From assembly GCA_027490875.1 (NCBI GenBank), contig JAIXXE010000045.1, forward strand, positions 1 through 14,498: a DNA stretch of 14,498 bases, read 5' to 3'. Position numbers and translations under genes: made by a program. This document shows, one piece after another, positions 6,375 through 12,569 of this stretch (within the stretch, counting starts at the first letter, position 1; every line of letters begins with the position of its first letter). This DNA is from Alphaproteobacteria bacterium. GTDB taxonomy: Bacteria > Pseudomonadota > Alphaproteobacteria > UBA2136 > UBA6156. The notes under the pieces are model-generated. The model worked only from the letters and a program-made list of their open reading frames with translations. It had not been told where the DNA came from and ran no database searches.

Positions 6375-6410
6375 TTTGTGACACACTTTGTGACACTAAA
6401 TGTGACACCC
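6375..6410. repeat. Array of three 12-bp-spaced repeats, right arm (putative integrase arm sites)
   Basis: Units begin at 6375 (TTTGTGACACAC), 6387 (TTTGTGACACTA) and 6399 (AATGTGACACCC). They share TGTGACAC and the exact 12-bp period with the array at 4799-4834. The inner edge of the tRNA-side core repeat (6472) is 61 bp away, mirroring the 60 bp at the other end. Confidence 0.75.
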
Positions 6411-6471
6411 TTAGAGTAGGGGTTGAGTTATCTAAGTTATTGTATTGAAATATAAAAAGTAAAATTAACTT

Positions 6472-6489
6472 TGGAGCGGGATACGGGAA
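6472..6489. repeat. Attachment-site direct repeat, tRNA copy
   Basis: An exact copy of 4721-4738, forming the last 18 bases of the tRNA-Gly gene: T-loop end, T-stem, acceptor stem, discriminator base and CCA. The insertion therefore rebuilt a complete tRNA 3' end. Confidence 0.9.
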
Positions 6490-6545
6490 TCGGACCCGTG
6501 CCTGAAGCTTGGGAAGCTTCCGTTCTACCATTGAACTAATCCCGC
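6472..6545 (-). tRNA. tRNA-Gly, anticodon CCC
   Basis: A 74-nt cloverleaf with CCA encoded. The acceptor stem is GCGGGAT/ATCCCGC, the D stem GTTC/GAAC with GG in the loop, the anticodon stem GAAGC/GCTTC with loop TTCCCAA (anticodon CCC, reading GGG), and the T stem ACGGG/CCCGT. All stems are fully paired. The sequence closely follows known bacterial tRNA-Gly(CCC). Odd point: the T loop reads TCCGATT, so position 55, almost always U (pseudouridine), is C (complement of G6493). The 3' end is the integration site of the element at 4721-6489. Confidence 0.95.
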
Positions 6546-6856
6546 CCGTAGCCATTCTCTAGCAAGATGACAAGAGAAGAGCAAGGGGGGAGTCGGCCCC
6601 GAATCTTAAGCTTGGGAAACCCCGCAGGGGTTCGGTGCCCGCATGGTGCCAACCGTATCGCTCCACCCTTAAACGCATCTCGCCCGCTTAAGCTATCAAG
6701 CAAGGGTACGGGTGATAGTATGGGCCAGCATGAGCGCCCCATCCCATCCGTAAAATGGCCTCGGGCCATTTGATTGAAAGAATTACAAAACTTGCTTGAT
6801 TAGTCGCACTGACTATGATTGGCCCCGGGAGAGAAATCTCCTCGGGGCCTTACTCT
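6546..6856. other. Non-coding region with several hairpins; no gene recognised
   Basis: About 310 bp between the tRNA-Gly and the barrel protein gene. Weak frames on both strands have no recognisable product. Hairpins seen: AACCCC-GCA-GGGGTT (6619-6633); AAATGGCC-TCG-GGCCATTT (6753-6771), perfect 8-bp stem; and GGCCCCG...CGGGGCC (6821-6849). A short stable RNA is possible. I looked for hallmarks of 6S, tmRNA, RNase P and SRP RNAs and could not establish any. Confidence 0.4.
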
Positions 6857-6858
6857 TT
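6821..6858 (+). terminator. GC-rich hairpin near the end of the barrel gene, possible terminator
   Basis: GGCCCCG (6821-6827) pairs with CGGGGCC (6843-6849), and inner GAGA/TCTC pairing with a bulge extends the stem. The + strand continues TTACTCTTT, a weak T tract. On the - strand, just after the barrel gene stop, no T tract follows. It may stop + strand transcripts or stabilise the 3' end of the - strand mRNA. Confidence 0.5.
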
Positions 6859-8008
6859 AAAAACTATACCCTAACCCCAGCCAACCACCGGTTTGCTGAA
6901 CGTCGTTATAAGAAAATCCGGCCTTAGGCCGCTGGGCCGAGGGCAGCTGGGCTGCCGCAACGGTCTCGGCCTTGCCACTGTTCAACCCCCAATACCGTAG
7001 TCCCGCTTCTACCGAAAGGGCCGGCGTAAGCTGGTAAGCCAGCATACTTTCCATCATCATGCCGTAAACACCGCTGCTGGTATCAATAAAGTTGGGGGTT
7101 GGCCCTAGTTCGCTCCTTATATAATGAGAATCCTCATTCCGAAAATACCCAAGCGGCACTGCGGCCAGCTCGGTGCGCCAGAGTAGGCGGTTCAGGTTAA
7201 CATCCAGCGCCGTGCCAACCCGTACCCCCAACCAGTGCACCCGGTGACGTACCGACTTATCCTGAAGCGGCACAATAACAGTGCCCTGCGCCCCACAGAT
7301 AGCACCCCCAACGTCATCAGCCTGGCAAATAGCCCCCTTGCTGTTGTAGTGGTCTTGCCATGCCACCAACCCTAACAGTGGGCTTACCCGAACCCGTAAG
7401 CCGCCGCCGTCGCGGCTCTGCCAATCCAACGCTTCGGGGTGCCACAGCAGGTCGCCCACGGCATACCCAAGGGTGGCAGGCTTAAGCGGCTGCCGCGCAT
7501 CCGAGTACTTAACCCCCGTGGCATAGCCCGCGTACACACCATTCACGTCGTAGTCTTCGTTATCGAGGTTACCCCCGTCGCTCATGCCCAGCCCCAAGCG
7601 GCTGCGGAGCTCTAGGTTGGTGGGAAGGTAAGCCGCCGTGGCTGTCAGTTCCAGCATGGTGCGTTGGCTGTCGGTGAAGGCGAGTTTGCTAATGGGAACG
7701 AGCGCATCATCGCGCAAATCGTGGGTGAAATTGCTTTGCGCCCACACCACCCGCAGGCCAACGCTGTTCTGCCAGAGTTCATCACCATGCGCGTTGCTAT
7801 AGGCTTCGGTTTCTGGGGCAGGGGGCTGCCAAGCCGAGACGGGCCGTATCGGCCGGTTGGGCACCACCACATACGGGCGTGGCGCTGCAGGCGCGGGGCG
7901 CGCGGTGGGGGTGCCATCCCAAATCACAGTGCCTGTTTCTGCTAGGGCCGCCGCAGGGAACACCCAAGGCGTCAGCAACAGCAACACGGGTAGAATAAAG
8001 GCGGGCAC
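6857..8008 (-). CDS. Putative outer membrane beta-barrel protein, unknown
   Basis: Protein of 383 residues starting at GTG 8008. No strong ribosome site is seen, but a signal peptide begins directly: hydrophobic LPVLLLLTPWVFPAAA with an ALA cleavage site after residue 23. A Pro-rich stretch (residues 33-65) follows, then alternating polar and hydrophobic strands, many Trp, Tyr and Gly, and a final Phe (GLGYSF), the usual outer-membrane insertion signature. Blocks NLDNEDYDVNG and NEDSHYIRSELG with nearby Asp and His are vaguely reminiscent of omptin-fold barrels, but I do not see the family clearly. Two Cys (ICQADDVGGAIC) could form a loop disulphide. Transcribed away from the DUF4189-like gene; the 190-bp spacer holds the promoters. 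Confidence 0.75.
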   Translation of the reverse strand: MPAFILPVLLLLTPWVFPAAALAETGTVIWDGTPTARPAPAAPRPYVVVPNRPIRPVSAWQPPAPETEAYSNAHGDELWQNSVGLRVVWAQSNFTHDLRDDALVPISKLAFTDSQRTMLELTATAAYLPTNLELRSRLGLGMSDGGNLDNEDYDVNGVYAGYATGVKYSDARQPLKPATLGYAVGDLLWHPEALDWQSRDGGGLRVRVSPLLGLVAWQDHYNSKGAICQADDVGGAICGAQGTVIVPLQDKSVRHRVHWLGVRVGTALDVNLNRLLWRTELAAVPLGYFRNEDSHYIRSELGPTPNFIDTSSGVYGMMMESMLAYQLTPALSVEAGLRYWGLNSGKAETVAAAQLPSAQRPKAGFSYNDVQQTGGWLGLGYSF

Positions 8009-8129
8009 GAAGGTACTTTAAAGAAAGGCAGGCCGCCCCAACAAGCTGCAGGCCCTTAAAACACCTTAAACATAGAGGCAGCTGTGGCTGTGCCACCACC
8101 CTCGCACTCGGTTGCCTCAAGAAAACCCC

Positions 8130-8158
8130 TTGTAAGATTTTGATGAAATCTGTATAAA
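8130..8158 (+). promoter_or_regulatory. Promoter for the DUF4189-like gene
   Basis: A -35-like TTGTAA (8130-8135) and a -10 TATAAA (8153-8158) are separated by 17 bp, upstream of the start at 8199. A ribosome site GGGAGAG (8188-8194) follows. Confidence 0.6.
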
Positions 8159-8198
8159 AAGCACACTACGCGCCGCCCCGGCGCAATGGGAGAGACAC

Positions 8199-8588
8199 AT
8201 GTTACGCTTTACCGGATTGCTGACCGTGTTGGTCAGCGTCTTCATCTTTTCTGTGCCAGCACAAGCCCAACAACAGCGCGGTTTCGTCGCCGTCGCTTGG
8301 GGTAACGTGGGTGGAGTTGCCTTGGGTTTCGGCACTGGCTTCACCCGCCAGAGCGCTGTCCGAGACGCACTCTTCCGGTGCAACAACACCGGGGTGGGCA
8401 ACTGCCGCCTAAGCCGCACCAGCCGTAGCTGCCTGTACGGCGTCACTGGCAATACCGTGTCTGGCTATGCCGTCATGGCCACCGATACTTCTCGGCAAGG
8501 TGCCCTCAACCACCTCGTGCGGCGCATGGGCGCCGTTGAATGGCAGAATGTCATTGGCACCTGTGCGCCACGTCGTTCTGTGGTGTGA
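8199..8588 (+). CDS. Secreted DUF4189-like protein
   Basis: Protein of 129 residues. Residues 1-23 are a signal peptide ending PAQA before QQQRG, so the mature protein is exported. The mature part follows the DUF4189 pattern: GFVAVAWGN, a Gly-rich turn, then SAVRDALFRCNNTGVGNCRLSRTSRSCLYGV with three Cys, then repeated GYAVMATDTSRQGALNHLVRR and a final C in IGTCAPRR. The two Ala-rich segments of similar layout suggest an internal duplication. Function of the family is unknown to me. It is a single-gene unit with its own promoter and a strong terminator after it. Confidence 0.8.
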   Translation: MLRFTGLLTVLVSVFIFSVPAQAQQQRGFVAVAWGNVGGVALGFGTGFTRQSAVRDALFRCNNTGVGNCRLSRTSRSCLYGVTGNTVSGYAVMATDTSRQGALNHLVRRMGAVEWQNVIGTCAPRRSVV

Positions 8589-8613
8589 CGCACCGCCTAA
8601 CGGCCGCACCTTT

Positions 8614-8662
8614 TCACCCCCCGCTTACCATGGTTTTAAGAGCGGGGGGTGAGCCTGTTTTT
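8614..8662 (+). terminator. Rho-independent terminator after the DUF4189-like gene
   Basis: TCACCCCCCGCT (8614-8625) and AGCGGGGGGTGA (8641-8652) form a perfect 12-bp stem with a 15-nt loop, followed by GCCTGTTTTT. It lies 25 bp after the stop codon. Confidence 0.85.
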
Positions 8663-8734
8663 ACGTTGAAAGAGGTGAAGCTTCCCCCACCCCGTACTCT
8701 GCCCAAGCCGCAAAAGTTCAGCTAAGCTAGCCCC

Positions 8735-9427
8735 ATGATTCCCCTCTCCGACAACCACCCCACGCACCACACGCCATGGCTTACCTATGGCATTCTGGCA
8801 GCCTGTGTGCTGGTCTTTGGGTTGCAAGTTCTCAGCCCCTTGGGTTTTGGTACGGTGGTTCAGCTCTATGGCCTCATCCCCGCCTATACGGTGGGCGGAA
8901 TGGCCGACCCCGACGGGCTGAACGTCGGCTGGTGGGGTGTGCTTGGCAGTATGTTTCTGCACGGCGATGTGGCCCACTTGGCCGGCAACATGCTCTTTCT
9001 TTATGTGTTTGGCGACAATATCGAAAACGCGCTGATTCGTTCAGCCGAACCCATGGCGGGGCGGCTCCGGTTCGCCTTGTTTTATGGCTTGGGGGGTGCG
9101 GTTGCAGCCTTGGGGCATGCGCTGCTAAGCCCAGCCAGCACGGTGCCGATGATTGGCGCCAGCGGTGCTATTTCGGCAGTTTTAGGCGCGTATTTGGTGC
9201 TGTACCCCAAGCAGCCCATTACCGTCGCCTTGCCCTATGTTGGTATTACCGAGCTGCCCGCATGGGCGGTGTTAGGCAGCTGGTTTGGGTACCAATTGCT
9301 GCACGGCGTAGCCACCGACCCAAGCGGCGGCGGCATCGCGTTCTGGGCGCATATCTTCGGGTTTGTGGCGGGCATTGTTCTCATCTACCCGCTTGGCGGG
9401 CGCCGCCGCCCCGCTCTTTGGCGGTAA
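8735..9427 (+). CDS. Rhomboid-family intramembrane serine protease
   Basis: Polytopic inner-membrane protease that cleaves membrane helices. The protein is 230 residues with about six to seven hydrophobic segments. The motifs are clear: the oxyanion-region HLAGNMLFLYVFGDNIE in the second helix, the nucleophile in GASGAISAVLGAYLV (Ser143), and the His of the catalytic dyad in FWAHIFGFVAG (His206). The WWGVLGSMFLHGDVAHLAGN stretch matches bacterial GlpG-like and ParL-like families. ATG 8735 has little ribosome-site signal, so expression may be low. The short basic C-terminus GGRRRPALWR ends 74 bp before the next gene on the same strand. Confidence 0.93.
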   Translation: MIPLSDNHPTHHTPWLTYGILAACVLVFGLQVLSPLGFGTVVQLYGLIPAYTVGGMADPDGLNVGWWGVLGSMFLHGDVAHLAGNMLFLYVFGDNIENALIRSAEPMAGRLRFALFYGLGGAVAALGHALLSPASTVPMIGASGAISAVLGAYLVLYPKQPITVALPYVGITELPAWAVLGSWFGYQLLHGVATDPSGGGIAFWAHIFGFVAGIVLIYPLGGRRRPALWR

Positions 9428-9501
9428 GTCCTTGCCATCTTGCGCTGGTTATAGTATGCAGATTTTGAACCACCCTTCGTTTCTCTAACCAAGGAGCCAC
9501 C

Positions 9502-10125
9502 ATGGCCCGAATCACTGAACACGGCCTCGGCAAACCGCCGCTGCCGCTCGCCTTGCTTGGCATCATCGGCTTCAGCACGGCCGGTAAATCCACACTGGTT
9601 GAAGCCTTAGCCGAGCATTATTATTTCTTCGAACTCTCGGCCGGCCACGACAACAAAGAACGTGTGCACGCCATGGGCGTGGATTGGGCCGACCTGACTG
9701 GCAACGGCGCAGGGCGCAATACCCCCCACGCAGCCTTGCCCATCAACCCTCTCACCAACACCCACTACACCCCACGTGAGATGGAGTTGAAAGTCCAAGC
9801 TGACATCGGCCCGATCGCAACAGCCCAAGCAAACTTCGCAGCCTTGGAAGACTTGCTGACCGCAGGGGTTCCGTTGGTCTATCAGGGCTTTCGTACCGCA
9901 CTCCAGTACGATGTGCTGGATACTCTGCGTCGCAGCTTGAAGCAAAGCGGCCAACGGGTGCGGCTGGTGCGGGTCATCAGCCCGCAAGTACCCGTGCCAC
10001 CACCCCATGCCAAAAACGATTGGGAGTCTACCAGCTTCCCCGTCGACCTTGTTGTGAAAAACAATCAAAACAGGCTCCCCGGCTGGATGGTGCGGAAGCT
10101 GCAGCGGGATCTGTTTCGGCAATAA
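9502..10125 (+). CDS. P-loop NTPase, probably a small-molecule or nucleotide kinase
   Basis: Protein of 207 residues. The Walker A motif GFSTAGKST (residues 23-31) follows a hydrophobic beta strand (LALLGIIG), as in P-loop kinases. Later blocks include LVYQGFR, a strand then Arg (RLVRVISP), and DLVVKNNQNRLPGWMVRKL near the C-terminus, like the 'D.vi.NdG.l..L' ending of dephospho-CoA and dNMP kinase-type enzymes. I see no specificity motif that names the substrate. The HAKNDWES segment could be the lid. A strong ribosome site AAGGAG (9491-9496) precedes ATG 9502. The C-terminus is directly followed by a terminator. Confidence 0.7.
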   Translation: MARITEHGLGKPPLPLALLGIIGFSTAGKSTLVEALAEHYYFFELSAGHDNKERVHAMGVDWADLTGNGAGRNTPHAALPINPLTNTHYTPREMELKVQADIGPIATAQANFAALEDLLTAGVPLVYQGFRTALQYDVLDTLRRSLKQSGQRVRLVRVISPQVPVPPPHAKNDWESTSFPVDLVVKNNQNRLPGWMVRKLQRDLFRQ

Positions 10126-10136
10126 CGAATATACCA

Positions 10137-10182
10137 CCCCTCGGCCTGCAGCCTGCTGCAAGCCGAGGGGTCGGTTCTTTTT
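10137..10182 (+). terminator. Rho-independent terminator after the P-loop gene, possibly shared
   Basis: CCCCTCGGC (10137-10145) pairs with GCCGAGGGG (10162-10170). An inner TGCAG/CTGCA pairing closes on a CCTG loop across one C-A mismatch. It is followed by TCGGTTCTTTTT. It also lies just after the stop of the convergent - strand gene, so it may act on both strands, though only the + side has a T tract. Confidence 0.8.
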
Positions 10183-10789
10183 ACCGCGGCCGTGCGACAG
10201 CGCTGCCGCCAGCCATGCCCGCGGCCGGGTTACGGCAAAAGCTGGTGGCGTAGCCGAGCGACTGCTGCAATTCGGCACGGTTCGGCGTAAAGAGCGGCAC
10301 CCCCGCTTGGCCCAATAAGGCAAGGTTGGGCCATTGCCCCTGTGCGGCCTGCGCCTGATTGATGGTGGCCGCAATGGTCAGGGGTACCAAACCTTCCCGC
10401 CCGCTCTGCTTCATGCTCACGGTCGCGAGGTCTATCACCAAACTTAGGGTTCGCACACACAGGGCGGCCTGCGCTGCGGTCATCGATGGCACGGTGGGCT
10501 GCGTATTGGCTACCGAGGCTTGCGCCGCAGCAGCAGGGGCAGGGGCCGCCTCCGTCTTAACCAATTGTGCCAACGGGAAGGACGCACTTACGGGTGCTAC
10601 GGGCAAGGGCGCACGGGTGGGGGAGACGGCAATGAGGGTTGGGGAAGGCAGCGCCACAGCCGCAATACCGCGCTGACCCGCTACCGAAGGCCCCGGTTGT
10701 AACAGAATCTCTTGGCCACCCTGTTGCAAGCGCACAGGTGCCAACAACAAAGGGGCTACCAGCAGGGCTAGCAGCAGGCGCAGCGCCAT
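10181..10789 (-). CDS. Exported protein of unknown function
   Basis: Protein of 202 residues that I do not recognise. The N-terminus (MALRLLLALLVAPLLLAP) is a signal peptide or membrane anchor. A Pro/Ala-rich low-complexity middle (residues 35-100) is followed by a folded-looking C-terminal half containing SMTAAQAALCVRTLSLVIDL and LQQSLGYATSFCRNPA, with two Cys that may pair in the periplasm. The gene starts 25 bp after ihfB on the same strand, so it is probably cotranscribed. The spacer holds a hairpin. No clear family or partner can be named. Confidence 0.6.
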   Translation of the reverse strand: MALRLLLALLVAPLLLAPVRLQQGGQEILLQPGPSVAGQRGIAAVALPSPTLIAVSPTRAPLPVAPVSASFPLAQLVKTEAAPAPAAAAQASVANTQPTVPSMTAAQAALCVRTLSLVIDLATVSMKQSGREGLVPLTIAATINQAQAAQGQWPNLALLGQAGVPLFTPNRAELQQSLGYATSFCRNPAAGMAGGSAVARPR

Positions 10790-10799
10790 GGCTATCGCT

Positions 10800-10815
10800 A
10801 ACCCCGCTTGGGGTT
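10800..10815 (-). other. Small hairpin over the ihfB stop codon
   Basis: On the - strand, AACCCC-AAGC-GGGGTT is a perfect 6-bp stem with a 4-nt loop that includes part of the ihfB TAA and ends 10 bp before the next start codon. No T tract follows, so it is more likely an intercistronic stem affecting coupling or mRNA stability than a terminator. Confidence 0.5.
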
Positions 10816-11092
10816 ATTTGTTAACCCGAACGCGCAGTTCCTTACCAGTTTTAAAGAAGGGGACCCGCTTGGAAGGCACGGCCACGGCCGTTCCAGTCCG
10901 TGGGTTACGGCCCTTACGGGCAGCGCGCTGACGCACCGAAAAAGCGCCAAAACCACGCAGTTCAACCCGCCCGCCTGTTACCAGCGCTTGGGTAATTTCT
11001 TCAAATACGGTATTCACCAGCTTTTCCAAGTCGTCGGCCCGTAGGTCGGGGTGTTGGGTTGCCAATTTGGCCACTAGCTCAGATTTCGTCAT
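10814..11092 (-). CDS. ihfB: Integration host factor beta subunit (HU/IHF family)
   Basis: Small DNA-bending protein of 92 residues that works as a heterodimer with IhfA in the nucleoid, including at integrase attachment sites and in regulated promoters. MTKSELVAKLA, then the beta-arm region GRVELRGFGAFSVRQRAARKGRNPRTGTAVAV with the intercalating Pro of RNPRTG, then KRVPFFKTGKELRVRVN. This set matches IhfB rather than HU. ATG 11092 has a strong ribosome site AGGGAGGAA (+ strand 11098-11106). The gene is divergent from cheY, with a 281-bp spacer. An exported unknown lies downstream on the same strand. Confidence 0.92.
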   Translation of the reverse strand: MTKSELVAKLATQHPDLRADDLEKLVNTVFEEITQALVTGGRVELRGFGAFSVRQRAARKGRNPRTGTAVAVPSKRVPFFKTGKELRVRVNK

Positions 11093-11218
11093 TGCATTTC
11101 CTCCCTAACGTTACGTTTATAAATCAAGAACTGCCAGAATAATTCAAGTTTGGCAAGGGGTTGGTAATAAAAAGAGCAAAGGCCTCATTCTCCAGCCAAT
11201 GGTAGGTTAACCATGACT

Positions 11219-11246
11219 TAAAAACCGCACCCCTGTGGCCCGATTG
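11219..11246 (+). promoter_or_regulatory. Possible sigma-28 (flagellar) promoter upstream of cheY
   Basis: TAAA (11219-11222), 16 bp, then CCCGATTG (11239-11246) loosely resembles the TAAA-N15-GCCGATAA pattern used by FliA at chemotaxis operons. It is imperfect in spacing and in the last two bases. It lies in the ihfB-cheY spacer about 130 bp before cheY, and nothing else there is clearer. Confidence 0.3.
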
Positions 11247-11373
11247 TAGGCAGACCCTTGGCGGGGAGCGGAAAAACAGGCTAAGGTGCCGTACCCTGTC
11301 AGGCGGGCTTGTTGGTAACCCCACAAGCTCGTACCCGACCAACAACAAGGCGCCAAAACGCAAAGAGCAAAGT

Positions 11374-11766
11374 ATGAGTACCATGGTTGACAAAAACATG
11401 CGAATCCTGGTGGTGGATGATGCCCTGACGATGCGGCGCATTGTCATCAATCTGCTGCGCCAGCTAGGCTTTAACAACATGAATGAAGCCGATGACGGCA
11501 CCACCGCGTGGGAGAAATTGCAGCTCGAGACCTTCGACCTGATTATTTCGGACTGGAACATGCCCAAAATGACGGGCATCGACCTGCTGCGTAAGGTGCG
11601 CACCGACGCCAAGTATGCCCAAACCCCCTTTATTATGGTGACCGCCGAAGGCAAGCGCGAAAACGTGATTGCCGCCGTGCAGGCGGGCGTGAGCAACTAT
11701 ATTGTAAAACCCTTTAACGCAGCCACTCTTAAGGAGAAGCTGGTTAAGGTCATTGGCGAATTTTAG
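11374..11766 (+). CDS. cheY: Chemotaxis response regulator CheY
   Basis: Single receiver-domain protein (130 residues) that is phosphorylated by CheA and then binds the flagellar switch protein FliM. The receiver landmarks are complete: acidic pair DD (residues 15-16, in ILVVDDALTMRRI), phospho-acceptor Asp60 in IISDWNMPKMTG, the switch Thr in PFIMVTAEG, and the conserved Lys in YIVKPF. No output domain follows, as in CheY. Translation could start at ATG 11374 or ATG 11383; the first gives the longer product. It is the first gene of the cheY-cheZ-cheB-cheA cluster, with cheZ starting 42 bp later. Confidence 0.96.
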   Translation: MSTMVDKNMRILVVDDALTMRRIVINLLRQLGFNNMNEADDGTTAWEKLQLETFDLIISDWNMPKMTGIDLLRKVRTDAKYAQTPFIMVTAEGKRENVIAAVQAGVSNYIVKPFNAATLKEKLVKVIGEF

Positions 11767-11808
11767 TGGCCACCCTTAACATTGAATTGCGAAAGAAAGA
11801 TTAAACCC

Positions 11809-12510
11809 ATGACCACCATGAGCCTGATGGAGCGCATCGCCCTGCTGGAACAAAGCCAGAAGGGGGATATGATTCCTGCCAGTGAGGTTTGGAAGCTGCT
11901 GGATAATGTGAAGGAAATGTTTGGTGAAAAGCCAGGTACTGGCCACGGCCACAGCAGCGAACTGTACCGCGAGTTGGGGGAACTGGCCAAGTTCATCAAT
12001 GGCGCTAAAAAAGAGCTGCAGGAAGTTAAAGCCAGCAATATCGCCGACGAACACCTGCCCAACGCCGCCAACCACCTGGATGCCATTGTGCAGATGACCG
12101 AACAGGCTACCGGCCGGATTATGGACGAGTGCGACCAAATCACCAACTTTCATAACGACGTGAAGGAACGACTGCTGTCGGCCGACCCGCAAATCGACGC
12201 CAACGTGTTGATGGGCGTGGATGATGCCATGAATCAGGCCCAGACCAGCGTCACCCATATTTACGAAGCCTGTAACTTTCAGGATATTACCGTTCAGCGT
12301 ATCCAGAAAGTCGTGAAGGCGCTGCAGGAAATTGAACGTCAGGTGCTGCGGATGGTGGTGGTGTTTGGGTTGGTGGAGAACCAGAGCAAGCTCGATGAAG
12401 CCACCAAGCAGGAACTGACCGAAGACGCCGCCCTGTTGCAAGGCCCGCAGTTGGCTGGGCAAGGGTTGGAACAGGACGACATCGACGCCATTCTCTCTAA
12501 GTTGCTCTAA
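11809..12510 (+). CDS. cheZ: CheY-phosphate phosphatase CheZ
   Basis: Removes the phosphoryl group from CheY-P, setting the speed of the tumbling/reversal response. The protein is 233 residues and mostly helical with coiled-coil-like charge pattern. The active-site helix carries NFQDITVQRIQKV, with Asp159 and Gln163 corresponding to E. coli Asp143 and Gln147; the usual Gly before the Gln is Val. The C-terminal QDDIDAILSKLL is the CheY-binding tail, like the 'QddID.LL..l' of other CheZ. ATG 11809 (MTTMSLMER) is chosen over the upstream TTG 11782, though its ribosome site is weak. It lies directly between cheY and cheB. Confidence 0.92.
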   Translation: MTTMSLMERIALLEQSQKGDMIPASEVWKLLDNVKEMFGEKPGTGHGHSSELYRELGELAKFINGAKKELQEVKASNIADEHLPNAANHLDAIVQMTEQATGRIMDECDQITNFHNDVKERLLSADPQIDANVLMGVDDAMNQAQTSVTHIYEACNFQDITVQRIQKVVKALQEIERQVLRMVVVFGLVENQSKLDEATKQELTEDAALLQGPQLAGQGLEQDDIDAILSKLL

Positions 12511-12569
12511 CCCCCTGTGTTAGGGAACGCCAACGGCCAGAGGGAGCTTGATGTGAAAGGACCAAAGGT

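Larger units (their letters stand above)
4721..6489. mobile_element. Small integrated element at tRNA-Gly, degraded (about 1.75 kb)
   Basis: Bounded by an exact 18-bp direct repeat. One copy is the 3' end of the tRNA-Gly gene and the other (4721-4738) has no tRNA attached. This is the usual scar of tyrosine-integrase insertion into a tRNA 3' end. Both inner flanks carry 12-bp-spaced TTTGTGACAC repeats at about 60 bp from the core. An integrase-like fragment lies on the tRNA side. Cargo: a promoter and leader, a serum-amyloid-A-like gene broken by one stop codon, and a membrane protein gene. Composition is lower in GC than the flanks (43% in one 60-base line). With the integrase broken, it cannot be self-mobile. 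It could be a deletion remnant of a larger prophage or island, or a small non-autonomous passenger. Confidence 0.8.

Noticed and set aside
4799..6410. CRISPR-like short repeats
   Set aside because: The units are 10-12 bp with no variable spacers between them and sit symmetrically by attachment repeats, so arm sites fit better.
6546..6856. 6S RNA, tmRNA, RNase P or SRP RNA gene
   Set aside because: I could not find the hallmark conserved blocks of any of them on either strand.
8776..9468. 230-codon open frame on the + strand, as long as the rhomboid gene
   Set aside because: It overlaps the rhomboid frame, which has all catalytic motifs. The alternative product has erratic Trp, Arg and Cys content and no family pattern.
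9607..10374. 255-codon - strand frame
   Set aside because: Antisense to the P-loop gene, it also crosses a terminator and part of the exported gene, and its composition looks random.
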